The notes under the pieces were generated by a model that made no database searches, had not been told where the DNA came from, and worked only from the letters and a program-made list of their open reading frames with translations. Shown here in pieces: positions 23,790-32,674 of a stretch of DNA of 64,000 nt (positions are counted from its first letter, which is position 1; each line of letters opens with the position of its first letter). Made by a program: the position numbers and the translations under genes. This DNA comes from CAYOWK01 sp964407665 (GTDB taxonomy: Bacteria; Pseudomonadota; Alphaproteobacteria; Caulobacterales; Hyphomonadaceae). Where the stretch lies: contig CAYOWK010000004.1 in assembly GCA_964407665.1 (NCBI GenBank), positions 71,218 to 135,217 on the forward strand, written 5' to 3'.

Positions 23790-24206
23790 ATGTCCTCGGA
23801 TCTCATGTCCGCCATGTCGGCGGCGTCCAGCGGTTTGCGCGCGCAGACGGTGCGCATCCGCATATCGGCCGAGAACCTCGCCAACGCGGACTCGACGGCC
23901 ACAACTCCGGGCGGCGATCCGTACCAGCGCAAGGCGCCGGTGTTCGAGGCGTATCTGGACCGGACAGACGGGGTCGAGCGTGTGCGCGTCAAAGGCGCGC
24001 GCGCCGTCGATACGCCGTTCCCCACCAAGTACGATCCGACGCACCCGGCGGCCGACGCCAATGGCTATGTGAAGATGTCCAACGTCTCCTCGCTGATCGA
24101 GATGGCGGACCTTCGCGAAGCGCAGCGCGCCTACGAGGCCAACCTGAACGTGATCGAATCGAGCCGCGCGATGATGCTCGGCGTCATCCAGATCCTGAAA
24201 GCATAG
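23790..24206 (+). CDS. flgC: flagellar proximal rod protein FlgC
   Basis: 138 residues: N-terminal SGLRAQTVRIRISAENLANADSTATTPGGDPYQRK and C-terminal GYVKMSNVSSLIEMADLREAQRAYEANLNVIESSRAMM, the FlgC signature. Exported without a signal peptide by the flagellar secretion system. Second gene of the operon. Confidence 0.95.
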   Translation: MSSDLMSAMSAASSGLRAQTVRIRISAENLANADSTATTPGGDPYQRKAPVFEAYLDRTDGVERVRVKGARAVDTPFPTKYDPTHPAADANGYVKMSNVSSLIEMADLREAQRAYEANLNVIESSRAMMLGVIQILKA

Positions 24207-24215
24207 GGCTGAACC

Positions 24216-24527
24216 ATGTCTGATATGGGGATTTCGGCCGCACGCGCCTACATCAACACAGCCAACACGCTGGCGAAGCAGGTCGGCTCCGCAGGCGAGA
24301 CGACGGGCGCGCCTGACTTCGGCAACATGCTCAACAATGCGATTTCGACCGTGACGAAATCGGGAGCGGCGGCTGAAGGCGCGATCACCAATGCGGCCAT
24401 GGGCCGTGGCGATCTCGTGGATGTCGTGACAGCCGTCGCCGCAGCCGAGGCGACGCTGGAGACCGTTATCTCCGTCCGCGACGAGGTCATCAAGGCCTAC
24501 CAGGACATCATGCGGATGCCGATCTGA
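24216..24527 (+). CDS. fliE: flagellar hook-basal body complex protein FliE
   Basis: FliE joins the MS ring to the rod. The 103-residue helical protein has the family ending DLVDVVTAVAAAEATLETVISVRDEVIKAYQDIMRMPI. Third gene of the flgBC-fliE operon, nine bases after flgC. It converges on nrsF with only seven bases between stops. Confidence 0.94.
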   Translation: MSDMGISAARAYINTANTLAKQVGSAGETTGAPDFGNMLNNAISTVTKSGAAAEGAITNAAMGRGDLVDVVTAVAAAEATLETVISVRDEVIKAYQDIMRMPI

Positions 24528-24534
24528 AGGCTGG

Positions 24535-25170
24535 TCACCACCGAAGCGCGATGCGTCCGGCCAGCGCGCCGATGGCGGCGCACAGGGCGATGGCTGCGGG
24601 GTACCAGAGCGTCACGAACGCGACCGCATCGACCGGGCAGTGAAGCGCGTAGGCCGTCGCCGAGAGACCGCCCGCCAGGAGACCCGCGGCCGCGCCGGCC
24701 TGCACCAGCCGCGTTGGCGCCTGGCTGCGTAGCCAGAGGAACAGGACGATTCCCGCCGGGATCGCCAGCGCAGGAATGATCAGGACAGCGTGCGGAAATC
24801 CGCCGCCCGATATCTCGGACATCCGCGCCTGGGGAGACGCCGCCATGATGGCGGCGCCGGCCACGACGCCTGCCAGGCCAAACAGGACGAGACTGATCCA
24901 GCCGGCGAACCCGCCAGTGCGGCCGGGCTGAGACAGCCGCAGGGCCAGCGGCGCGCCACAGAGCACGAACAGCATCGAGACGCCGGCCTTGGCCAGCATC
25001 CATCCGCCAGATGCAGGCGCGTCCGGGCGGAGGCCTGCCATCAGCAGGACAGCGATAACGCACCACAAGCCTGCCGCCGCCACGCAGAGGAGGAGCGTGC
25101 GCAGGACCCGGGCCCGATCCACCGGCGCCGCAGCCCTGGAGAGCGCGCCAATCAGCATTTCCGTTTCCAT
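24535..25170 (-). CDS. nrsF: NrsF (DUF1109) anti-sigma membrane protein
   Basis: The 211-residue product has six predicted membrane helices and the DUF1109 layout, including GGWMLAKAGVSMLFVLCGAPLALRL and HCPVDAVAFVTLWYPAAIALCAAIGALAGRI. In Caulobacter, NrsF holds ECF sigma factor SigF at the membrane and releases it under metal or oxidant stress. The conserved Cys in ALHCPVDA is the one expected in the family. The ATG overlaps the sigF stop (TGATG), so the two are coupled. Confidence 0.9.
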   Translation of the reverse strand: METEMLIGALSRAAAPVDRARVLRTLLLCVAAAGLWCVIAVLLMAGLRPDAPASGGWMLAKAGVSMLFVLCGAPLALRLSQPGRTGGFAGWISLVLFGLAGVVAGAAIMAASPQARMSEISGGGFPHAVLIIPALAIPAGIVLFLWLRSQAPTRLVQAGAAAGLLAGGLSATAYALHCPVDAVAFVTLWYPAAIALCAAIGALAGRIALRW

Positions 25171-25703
25171 CAGCGGTCTCCCTTCACAAGCCGTGCGAGC
25201 GTCTTCAGGCCCCGGTGGACGGAGACCTTGACGTCAGACTCCGAATAGCTGGTCCGGGCGGCGGCCTCGCGCACGGACAGGTCGTCGATCTTTACAGCCT
25301 GGATGGCGGCGCGCTGCTTGAGCGGTAGCTGGTCGAGCAGGCGGCCCACATCGCGGGTTGCCAGTCCGGCCGCAGGGTCTGCTTCCGAAAACAGGTTCTC
25401 CTCCTCGACCGGAACCTGGATGCCGGCCCGTCGAACTCTCCGCAGGTGATCAATCAGCTTGTAGCGGGCGATGGCGTGGACCCACGGTCCAAGCGGGAGG
25501 GACGGATCGTAGGTCGCCCGGCGAGAGTGGAGCGCCAGCAGGGTTTCCTGGACAAGGTCCTCGGCGTCTGCGCCGCCGTCGAACAGCCGGCGGCGGAAGT
25601 ATGATCTCAGGTGGCCGGACAGGGCGGTCAGCAGGGACTGGTAGGCGCGCTCGTTGCCTTCGAGGGCGCGCAGCATGAGCGCGTGCAGACTGGCTTCGTC
25701 CAT
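25170..25703 (-). CDS. sigF: ECF RNA polymerase sigma factor SigF
   Basis: 177 residues with sigma region 2 (LRSYFRRRLFDGGADAEDLVQETLLALHSRRATYDPSLPLGPWVHAIARYKLIDHLRR) and region 4 (LDQLPLKQRAAIQAVKIDDLSVREAAARTSYSESDVKVSVHRGLKTL). The pair with a DUF1109 gene is typical of SigF-NrsF. The ATG at 25703 is preceded by GGAGG. A promoter matching the SigF consensus lies before the divergent DoxX/YHS operon, which supports this identity. Confidence 0.92.
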   Translation of the reverse strand: MDEASLHALMLRALEGNERAYQSLLTALSGHLRSYFRRRLFDGGADAEDLVQETLLALHSRRATYDPSLPLGPWVHAIARYKLIDHLRRVRRAGIQVPVEEENLFSEADPAAGLATRDVGRLLDQLPLKQRAAIQAVKIDDLSVREAAARTSYSESDVKVSVHRGLKTLARLVKGDR

Positions 25704-25940
25704 CAGGCGCCCTCCAGCGGGCGATCTATCGACCGCAGTTCCCGCAATGAGCCTAAGATAAGGACGTACACCTGTCATGGGTTCTGTTTCTGTAGCGTCC
25801 AGCACATGCGGGCGTCTGCGCGGCGGTCCTGCAGGCTGCGGGCTGCAGCATGAAGGCCGCTTCGACTGGCCATAGCAGGTGTTACGCCAGCGCCACTTTT
25901 CGGTTACGCGGGCAGAAAGGTTTTTTCCGTGGAAGCGGCT

Positions 25941-25966
25941 GTAACGCCCGGCGGAACGATCGCGAA
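25941..25966 (+). promoter_or_regulatory. SigF-type promoter of the DoxX/YHS operon
   Basis: GTAACG, 16 bases, then CGAA: this fits the reported Caulobacter SigF promoter GTAACC-N16-CGAA except for one base. The -10 ends 30 bases before the start codon of the DoxX-like gene, a suitable distance. It lies divergent from sigF-nrsF. Confidence 0.65.
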
Positions 25967-25996
25967 CCTTGTCTCAAGCAGGCAGGGAGTAAGCCA

Positions 25997-26509
25997 ATGG
26001 ACACCGTCGAGACAGCAAGACCGGGACTGACACAGCTGGCGGCTCGAGCCGCCCCGTTTGTGCTGACCGCATATACGGCCACGATTTTTATCGACAGCCT
26101 GCGGTTCAAGTTCACAGACCACCCGAATACGCAGGAAATCTTCGGACGTCTCGACGGCTGGGCCGCCAGTCTCGGAGCGCCGGGCCTGTTCGCTCATACG
26201 GGGCTGTTCAGCCAGTATGTCATCGGGTCTGGTGAGATCCTCGCTTCAGCCCTCCTCATCGCCGGGCTGTTTCCCGGTCTCGCACGGCTTTCGGCGCTCG
26301 GTGCGCTCCTGGGCCTTGCAGTCATGACAGGGGCCATCTCGTTCCACCTGTTCACGCCGCTGGGCATTGATCCCAACAGCGATGGCGGCGGGCTGTTCGC
26401 TGCGGCTGTCGGTGTCTGGGCGTCGTGTGTGGCGATGCTCGTCCTCAGGCGCGAGGCTCTTCTCGGACTTGTCAGGGATGTCGCCGCCGCCCTTTTTCGC
26501 AAATCCTGA
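25997..26509 (+). CDS. DoxX-like inner-membrane protein
   Basis: The 170-residue protein has four predicted membrane helices. It carries a conserved loop FKFTDHPNTQEIFGRLDGWAASLGAPGLFAHTGLFSQYVIGSGEILASALL and FHLFTPLGIDPNSDGGGLF, the pattern of DoxX-like proteins found with SigF operons. The exact biochemical role is unknown; relatives work with redox or thiol stress. The ATG at 25997 has GGGAG upstream and lies 30 bases after the SigF-type promoter. It is followed by a YHS protein after 22 bases. Confidence 0.7.
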   Translation: MDTVETARPGLTQLAARAAPFVLTAYTATIFIDSLRFKFTDHPNTQEIFGRLDGWAASLGAPGLFAHTGLFSQYVIGSGEILASALLIAGLFPGLARLSALGALLGLAVMTGAISFHLFTPLGIDPNSDGGGLFAAAVGVWASCVAMLVLRREALLGLVRDVAAALFRKS

Positions 26510-26531
26510 AATCTGAAATCCGGAGCTGAAA

Positions 26532-26987
26532 ATGTTGAAGACAATTCTGATTGCTGTCGCAATGGTGTCCGCTGTCGGCGTCGCCGTTCAGCCAGCCGTG
26601 GCGGAAAAGCCGGCTGTTTATACCGGCTTCGCCAGCAATCTTGCGGTGGGCGGCTACGATCCGGTGGCCTACTTCAAGTCTGGAGCGCCGCAGAAGGGCG
26701 AAGCCGCCTTCGAGTACGACTACATGGGAACGAAGTGGCGGTTTGCGAATGCAGCCAATCTCGCGGCTTTCAAGGCGTCGCCGAAGTCGTTCGCGCCCCA
26801 GTATGGCGGGTACTGCGCCTGGGCGGCGGCTCAGGGGTACACCGCGAAGGGCGACCCGAAGAACTGGCGGATCGTCGATGGAAAGCTCTATCTCAACTTC
26901 AACGACGAAATTCAGGCAAAGTGGGAAAAGGACATTCCAGGCTTTATCGCCAAGGGTGACAAGAACTGGCCCGGCATCCTGAAATGA
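26532..26987 (+). CDS. exported YHS-domain protein
   Basis: 151 residues with a signal peptide (cleavage after QPAVA) and a YHS domain: GGYDPVAYFKSGAPQKGEAAFEYDYMGTKWRFANAANLAAFKASPKSFAPQYGGYCAWAAAQGYTAKGDP. Members of this family often have selenocysteine at the Cys95 position; here it is a plain Cys codon. YHS domains are thought to bind metals. Second gene of the likely SigF-controlled operon, which suggests a role in metal or oxidant stress in the periplasm. Confidence 0.85.
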   Translation: MLKTILIAVAMVSAVGVAVQPAVAEKPAVYTGFASNLAVGGYDPVAYFKSGAPQKGEAAFEYDYMGTKWRFANAANLAAFKASPKSFAPQYGGYCAWAAAQGYTAKGDPKNWRIVDGKLYLNFNDEIQAKWEKDIPGFIAKGDKNWPGILK

Positions 26988-27089
26988 CGGCCGCAAGGGC
27001 CCCGACACACAACGTTACGTAAGACAGGAGTTCTGACAAACTTTGGCGGCCGGAAGGCGCCATGCTAGAGCGGCCTAGGAGGAAGCAGT

Positions 27090-28487
27090 ATGGCCGCTCT
27101 TGATGGCGCACTTGCCGCCACCCGTTTTGGGATGGGATCCCGTCCCGGCGAGATTGCAGACGCCTCCAGCGATCCGCGAGGCTGGCTCAAAGCGCAGATC
27201 CGCGATGGCGCAGCCGCCGTCGACGCTGAAGGGCTGAAGCCGGTTTCGCAGATCCTGGCCGAGCAGCGCGAAGCCTATGGCGGAAGGGCTGCAGGCGGCG
27301 GGCAGACGGCCAGCGAGGAAGACCAGCGCCGGGTGCGCGAGCAGATCCAGACGTCCCTGCGCGATGGTCTTGCGCGCGAGATCGAGGCGCGCTCACACCA
27401 TGCAGCAACGACTGCGGCGCCTTTTGCGGAGCGATGGGCGCGGTTCTGGTCGAACCATTTCACGGTCGCCGCCCGAAACCCAAGGCTGCTCGGCCTGGTC
27501 GGCCCCTTCGAACGGGAAGCAATTCGCCCCGCGATTTTCGGCAGCTTTGCCGGTCTTCTGAAGGCGGCGACGTTCCATCCCGGAATGCTGGTCTATCTGG
27601 ACGCCGACCGGTCGATCGGACCCAATTCGCCGGCCGGGAAGCGGCGCGAGGCTGGCCTGAACGAGAATCTGGCGCGCGAGATTCTTGAACTGCACACCCT
27701 TGGAGTGGGCTCGGGCTATTCGCAGGGCGATATCATCGAGTTCGCGAAGGCGCTGACGGGATGGACGCTCTCGGGTCCGCAGGCGGCGCGTATGCAGGCC
27801 GCCTCCATGGCGCCGGTGGCTTCCGGCGACGCGCTGTTCGTTGAGCGTTTGCATGAGCCCGGAGCGCGAACCGTTCTTGGCCGCACCTACCGAACAGGCG
27901 GGGACGGGCAGGCCGCCGCCATCCTGGAAGACCTTGCAGCGCACGAGGCGACTGCGCGGCATGTAGCTGTGAAGCTGGCGCGCCATTTCGTGGCGGACGA
28001 TCCCCCTGCGCCAGCAGTCGAGCGTCTACAGGCGACTTTCCTCAGGACAGGAGGCGACCTTGCCGACCTTGCAAGGGCTGTGATCGACCTTCCGGAGGCG
28101 TGGGATCCCGTGCAGCGAAAGCTGAAGACGCCAGAAGAGCTGCTTGTGTCCGCTGCCCGGGCGGCCGGCGGTGATGGTCGGGGGCGTGCGCTCCGCGAAC
28201 GGGCAGCCTACCGGTCGCTCGCACAGGTCCCGTTCCAGGCGCCGTCGCCTGCGGGCTGGCCGGACAGAGCAGACGCATGGGCCGGTGCGGACGCCGTCAA
28301 GAAGCGGCTTGAGTGGGCGAATGCGTCCGCCCGGAGAATCGGAAGCGGTCTCGATCCGGGCGACTTTCTCGATATCGCGCTTGGGCCGATGGCGTCCGAG
28401 CGGACGCGTTCGGCAGTCTCTCGCGCTGAGAGTGCAGAGCAGGGGCTGACGCTGGCACTGATGTGCCCCGAATTCCAGAGGAGATAG
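27090..28487 (+). CDS. DUF1800 family protein
   Basis: 465 residues with the DUF1800 motifs RWARFWSNHFTV, LNENLAREILELHTLGVGSGYSQGDIIEFAKALTGWTL and the later ARHVAVKLARHFVADDPP. The family is nearly always paired with a DUF1501 gene, as here (three bases apart). Function is unknown; no Tat or Sec signal is evident at the chosen start. AGGAGG lies before the ATG at 27090. Confidence 0.9.
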   Translation: MAALDGALAATRFGMGSRPGEIADASSDPRGWLKAQIRDGAAAVDAEGLKPVSQILAEQREAYGGRAAGGGQTASEEDQRRVREQIQTSLRDGLAREIEARSHHAATTAAPFAERWARFWSNHFTVAARNPRLLGLVGPFEREAIRPAIFGSFAGLLKAATFHPGMLVYLDADRSIGPNSPAGKRREAGLNENLAREILELHTLGVGSGYSQGDIIEFAKALTGWTLSGPQAARMQAASMAPVASGDALFVERLHEPGARTVLGRTYRTGGDGQAAAILEDLAAHEATARHVAVKLARHFVADDPPAPAVERLQATFLRTGGDLADLARAVIDLPEAWDPVQRKLKTPEELLVSAARAAGGDGRGRALRERAAYRSLAQVPFQAPSPAGWPDRADAWAGADAVKKRLEWANASARRIGSGLDPGDFLDIALGPMASERTRSAVSRAESAEQGLTLALMCPEFQRR

Positions 28488-28490
28488 CCC

Positions 28491-29663
28491 ATGGCCGCCC
28501 TGTCGATCAGCCGTCGCTCGCTTCTTCTCGCCGGAGGCGTCGCAAGCCTGACCTTCACCGCCGCGCCGGGCGCGTGGGGAGCGGGACCGGGCAGGCAGAA
28601 ACTTGTCATCGTAATCCTGCGGGGAGCGATGGATGGGATGGCGATGCTGCCGAAAGTCGACGATCCAGATATCGACGCGCATCGGGGACGCCTGATCGAC
28701 CGCGAGGCCGTGACGCTCGGCGGTGGCTTTGCGCTGCATTCCGCCATGCCCGGGCTGGCGGCGCTGTACCGGGAGGGGCAGGCTGCGTTCGCGCCGGCTG
28801 CGGCCGGGCCGTACCGGGAGCGCTCTCATTTCGAGGCCCAGGACCTGCTGGAGTCCGGCACTGTCAGCCGCGCGACGTCTGATGGATGGCTCAATCGCGC
28901 GCTGCAGTCGGCGCCGGGGCCTCTTTCGGCCGTATCGATCGGGCCGGTGCAGCCGCTGGTTCTGCGGGGCGAGGCCGGCAATGTGACGTCCTGGTCGCCG
29001 CCGGTTCTGCCGGAAGCAAGCCCGGACACACTGACGCGTCTTCTCGACCTCTATGAGGGCGACACGCTGTTGCAACCCTCCCTGGCTGCGGCCGTGAAGG
29101 CGGACGCCGTGGCTGCCGGTATGGCGATGGACGGTGGAGGGCGGGGTGGTCCGGCGCAGTATCCGGCGTTGATGGAAGCCGCCGCACGGATCATGGCGGC
29201 TGACGGAGGACCTGATATCGCCGTTGTGTCGCTGGAGGGATGGGACACGCACGCATCGCAGAATGGGCCTCTGCAGCAGAGGTTTTCGGCGCTGGACAAG
29301 GGGCTTGGCGATCTCCGCAAGGTGCTTGGGCCAGCGTGGGAGACGACAGCGATTGTCATGGTTTCGGAATTCGGACGGACGGTTCGCGAGAACGGCGTCG
29401 GCGGAACCGACCACGGCACCGCCGGTGTTGCGACACTGGTAGGTGGCGCGATCAGGGGCGGTCGGATGCTCGGGGACTGGCCAGGCCTTGCGGCCGCGAA
29501 GCTGTATGAGAACCGCGACCTGCGCCCCACCGTCGACAACCGCGCGCTGTTCAAGGGGCTGCTGCGCGATCACATGGGCTGGGACCGTGCAAGGCTCGAC
29601 ACCAAAGTGTTTCCCGACAGCGCCGGGGTCCCGGCCATGACCGGTCTGGTCGGCGGCGGTTAA
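28491..29663 (+). CDS. DUF1501 family exported protein (Tat signal)
   Basis: 390 residues that begin with a twin-arginine signal (SRRSLLLAGGVASLTF), so it is probably exported folded. Family motifs: VIVILRGAMDGMAMLPKVDDP, DLLESGTVSRATSDGWLNRAL, ISVVSLEGWDTHASQNG-type region and VMVSEFGRTVRENGVGGTDHGTAG, which resemble the sulfatase/alkaline phosphatase fold with metal-binding Asp and His. Works presumably with the DUF1800 partner just upstream. Enzymatic activity is not established. Confidence 0.9.
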   Translation: MAALSISRRSLLLAGGVASLTFTAAPGAWGAGPGRQKLVIVILRGAMDGMAMLPKVDDPDIDAHRGRLIDREAVTLGGGFALHSAMPGLAALYREGQAAFAPAAAGPYRERSHFEAQDLLESGTVSRATSDGWLNRALQSAPGPLSAVSIGPVQPLVLRGEAGNVTSWSPPVLPEASPDTLTRLLDLYEGDTLLQPSLAAAVKADAVAAGMAMDGGGRGGPAQYPALMEAAARIMAADGGPDIAVVSLEGWDTHASQNGPLQQRFSALDKGLGDLRKVLGPAWETTAIVMVSEFGRTVRENGVGGTDHGTAGVATLVGGAIRGGRMLGDWPGLAAAKLYENRDLRPTVDNRALFKGLLRDHMGWDRARLDTKVFPDSAGVPAMTGLVGGG

Positions 29664-29760
29664 TGCGGTGTTGACGATTTCGATCGAACCGCCAACCCGT
29701 CCGCAAGCAGGATATTAAGCCTCAGAGACTAGTCTCTCCCCGTATTGCGGGTGGACAGTC

Positions 29761-30270
29761 ATGAGGATCAGGAACCTCCGGAAATCGAAGGACGGCAATG
29801 CGCTCATCGAGTTCGCATTGCTGGCGCCTGTCTTTTTCATGCTTGTTGTCGGGCTGATCGAGTTCGTCCTCTACGAATACAAATCCTATGCACTGAACCA
29901 TGTCGTCTATGAAGCCGCGCGAAACCTGCAGACCGGCGAGGTGCAGAGAAGCGACGACATGTCGGTAGCCTTCCACGACGAGGTCTGCGCGCAGGCTGGC
30001 GGCATGATCGACTGCGAAGCGATCGTTTTCGACGTGCGGAGTTTCGACGAGCTGTCGCAGGTGACGTTCCCTCCGGTCGTGTTCGACGATGAGGGCAATC
30101 CCACGAACTTCGTCTTCCAGCCCGGCGGCCCGAAGAAGTATTCGGTCGTGCGTGCGTCGATCCATCACCAGTTCATCACGCCGTTCATGTCCGAACTCAT
30201 GGGTATGGGCCCGGACCTGCCTGCGATCGTGAACTCCTATTCCATCGTCCGAAACGAGCCGTGGACCTGA
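29761..30270 (+). CDS. TadE-like pseudopilin
   Basis: 169 residues. The N-terminus is KSKDGNALIEFALLAPVFFMLVVGLIEFVLYEY: a short basic leader, a Gly cleavage site, Glu at +5 and a hydrophobic helix, as in TadE/TadF pseudopilins processed by TadV-type prepilin peptidase. Two Cys (around residues 80-87) may form a disulfide. First of three tad genes here, which likely belong to a Tad (Flp) pilus used for attachment. The other tad genes (cpaA-F, flp) are not in the window. Confidence 0.85.
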   Translation: MRIRNLRKSKDGNALIEFALLAPVFFMLVVGLIEFVLYEYKSYALNHVVYEAARNLQTGEVQRSDDMSVAFHDEVCAQAGGMIDCEAIVFDVRSFDELSQVTFPPVVFDDEGNPTNFVFQPGGPKKYSVVRASIHHQFITPFMSELMGMGPDLPAIVNSYSIVRNEPWT

Positions 30271-30272
30271 AT

Positions 30273-30857
30273 ATGGCGCGCTTTCGTACCCCCTTTGGAA
30301 GGCTGGCGCGCGACCGGCGCGGTATGGCGGCCGTCGAGTTCGCGCTCATCGCGCCGACCCTGATCGTGCTGTTCATGGGCGTTCTGGAGATGACCTTCCG
30401 CTTCCGCGCGAACGAGGAAGCGACGCGATATGTTCACCAGGCCGCTGACCTGATCTCGCGCGAGGGCGAGCAGACCGATGCGGATCTGCTCGAAATCTAC
30501 GGCGCCTCCGTCTACATGATGAAGCCGCTGGATACGACGGCCAACCTCGACATGGATATCGCTTCGATCGGCTTCGACGCCGATACCGGAGTTCCCTTCA
30601 CGCGCTGGCGCAGGGTCATCGGCGCGTCGACGCCGCTTACGCTTTCGGAAGCCGAGGGCCTCGGGACCAATAGCGAAACCGTCATCCATGTGGGCGTCCG
30701 CTTCCGGTATACCAGCCCTGTCAGCTCCCTGTTCGGCGGCCCAAACCTGTCGATCGTCCGCGAGGCCTGGGCGCGGCCGAGGACGCAGCGGGTCATCACC
30801 ATAAACGGCAACGCCACCGATGCTGGCGGCGCCATTGTCACCCTGACGTCGAGCTAG
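30273..30857 (+). CDS. TadE/TadF-like pseudopilin
   Basis: 194 residues from the ATG at 30273; a GTG at 30261 that overlaps the previous stop is an alternative start. N-terminal DRRGMAAVEFALIAPTLIVLFMGVLEMTF shows the pseudopilin leader with Glu at +5. The rest is beta-rich and ends in NGNATDAGGAIVTLTSS. Second of three adjacent tad genes. Confidence 0.85.
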   Translation: MARFRTPFGRLARDRRGMAAVEFALIAPTLIVLFMGVLEMTFRFRANEEATRYVHQAADLISREGEQTDADLLEIYGASVYMMKPLDTTANLDMDIASIGFDADTGVPFTRWRRVIGASTPLTLSEAEGLGTNSETVIHVGVRFRYTSPVSSLFGGPNLSIVREAWARPRTQRVITINGNATDAGGAIVTLTSS

Positions 30858-30870
30858 GCGAGAGACATCC

Positions 30871-32673
30871 ATGATTCTGGCGCGGATCCGGGACTTCCTG
30901 AAAGACAGGCGTGGCGCCTTCGCCATGCAGTTTGCGCTGATGATCACGCCTTTGGTGATCTGCACCGGTCTCGCGATCGATGGCGGCCGGATCTTCCTGG
31001 CGCGCTTCGAGCTGGCTCACGCCCTGGACGCGGCGGCGCTGGCTGTCGGCTCGACCTTCGACGACGACGTCGATGAGGACCTGCTGGCGGAGACATTTGT
31101 CGACAAGAACTTCCGTCATGCGGGGACGGGCGAAGTCACCGTCGAACTGGACGAGTCCGAGGACGGCGAGACGATAACGCTGACGGGAAGCGTGACAGTA
31201 CAGACCTTCTTCATGCCGATCGTCGGCATGGCGAACGTGCCGGTTTCGGCTGTCAGCGAGGTCAAGCGCGGCGGCGCGGATGTGGAAGTGGCGCTGATCC
31301 TCGACACGACCTGGTCCATGAACGGCACTCCGCTGTCGGACCTCAAGTCGGCGGCAGGCGAGCTTATCGACATAGTCGTGTCGGACGATCAGGACGTCTG
31401 GTACTCGCGTGTCGGCGTCGTGCCTTATTCAAACTCGGTCTATGCCGGATCCTACGCGACAGCGGCGCGCGGCTCGATCCCCAGCGCCAAGACCATCTCG
31501 GGCGCGACCTGGCGCGACGGTACAGAGCTCTCAAGCGTCACGTTCGACAAGGGTACGGACACGTTCACGAAGAATGCGCACGGCTTGGCGAACGGGGCCT
31601 ACGTCTACGTACGAAGCGTTGGAAGCAACTCGGGCGTCAACAACAAGGCGTGGAAGATATCCGACTCAGCCACCAATACCTTCCGGCTGAAGGATTCGAG
31701 CGGAGACTACTACACGTCCAACTCGAACGGGACCGGCGGGCGGGTCCAGAAGTGTCTGACGGACTGGTGCGAGGTGATTGTCCAGGCGAACGCCCATGGG
31801 TTCAGCAATGACGACTGGGTTCACATCACGGGTGTTGGCGGCATCACGTCCCTCAACAACAAGAGCTGGAAGATCCGCAACAAGGCCGCCAACACGTTCA
31901 CCCTCGTTGGGTCTCTGGGGAGCAACACCAACTACACAAGCGGCGGCAGCGCGTGGTGCACGACGTATGGCTGCCAGTACTATCGCTTCGAGCGGGCGGA
32001 CGCCGCTTACGAAACGCTGCCGGCCTCGGATTGCGTCGTGGAGCGGACCGGCGACGAGAATTACTCGGACGTGGCGCCTGCCTCCGAACCTGTGACGATC
32101 CACTATCCGCAGACCGACACTTACCTCAACTGCTACAACACCAACGTGCTGCGCCCTCTCTCCGACGACGCCGATACCATCAAGACCAACATCAATGCGC
32201 TCGTCGCCAACGGCTCGACCGCGGGACATATCGGCCTTGCCTGGGGTTGGTACATGCTGTCCCCTAACTGGAGCAGCGTTTTCTCCGATGCGACCTACAC
32301 AGCGCAGGCCTACGAAAACGAGGACCTGGTGAAGGTCGCCGTGATGATGACCGACGGTGCGTTCAACACGTCCTACTGCAATGGCGTTCTTGCCAATGAT
32401 GCCGGTTTTTCCAACGACGGCAACCAGATCAACTGCGACGCTCAGGACACGGCGTTCGATCAGGCCGAGGAACTCTGCGACGGCATGAAGGACGCCAACA
32501 TCACCATCTACACGGTGGGGTTCAACATCTCCGACGGCAGCGACGAGGATGACTTCCTAGAAGGCTGCGCCAGCGAGACCGACTACTACTATCTCGCGAC
32601 CAGCGGCGAGGAGCTGACCGAGGCGTTCAACGCCATCGCACGGTCCATCACCCTTCTTCGCCTGTCGCAGTAG
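30871..32673 (+). CDS. TadG-like protein with von Willebrand A domain and two inserted FCCH-like repeats
   Basis: 600 residues. The TadG-type N-terminus (KDRRGAFAMQFALMITPLVICTGLAIDGGRIF) has Gln where pseudopilins have the +5 Glu. A von Willebrand A domain starts near residue 139 (VALILDTTWSMNG, metal-site Asp and Ser) and continues with VKVAVMMTDGAFNTS at about 488 and YTVGFNI near 550. Between its parts, about residues 226-292 and 297-365, are two repeats of the pattern NAHGLxNGxxVxVxxVG...NNKxWKIxxxAxNTFxL, like the FCCH domain seen in phage tail proteins. It probably sits at the cell surface with the Tad pilus; the inserts may bind a ligand. Confidence 0.82.
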   Translation: MILARIRDFLKDRRGAFAMQFALMITPLVICTGLAIDGGRIFLARFELAHALDAAALAVGSTFDDDVDEDLLAETFVDKNFRHAGTGEVTVELDESEDGETITLTGSVTVQTFFMPIVGMANVPVSAVSEVKRGGADVEVALILDTTWSMNGTPLSDLKSAAGELIDIVVSDDQDVWYSRVGVVPYSNSVYAGSYATAARGSIPSAKTISGATWRDGTELSSVTFDKGTDTFTKNAHGLANGAYVYVRSVGSNSGVNNKAWKISDSATNTFRLKDSSGDYYTSNSNGTGGRVQKCLTDWCEVIVQANAHGFSNDDWVHITGVGGITSLNNKSWKIRNKAANTFTLVGSLGSNTNYTSGGSAWCTTYGCQYYRFERADAAYETLPASDCVVERTGDENYSDVAPASEPVTIHYPQTDTYLNCYNTNVLRPLSDDADTIKTNINALVANGSTAGHIGLAWGWYMLSPNWSSVFSDATYTAQAYENEDLVKVAVMMTDGAFNTSYCNGVLANDAGFSNDGNQINCDAQDTAFDQAEELCDGMKDANITIYTVGFNISDGSDEDDFLEGCASETDYYYLATSGEELTEAFNAIARSITLLRLSQ

Positions 32674-32674
32674 T

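Noticed and set aside
25861..25885. A second SigF promoter on the minus strand for sigF itself
   Set aside because: GTAACA and CGAA occur but with 15 instead of 16 bases between, and about 150 bp from the sigF start; too weak to list.
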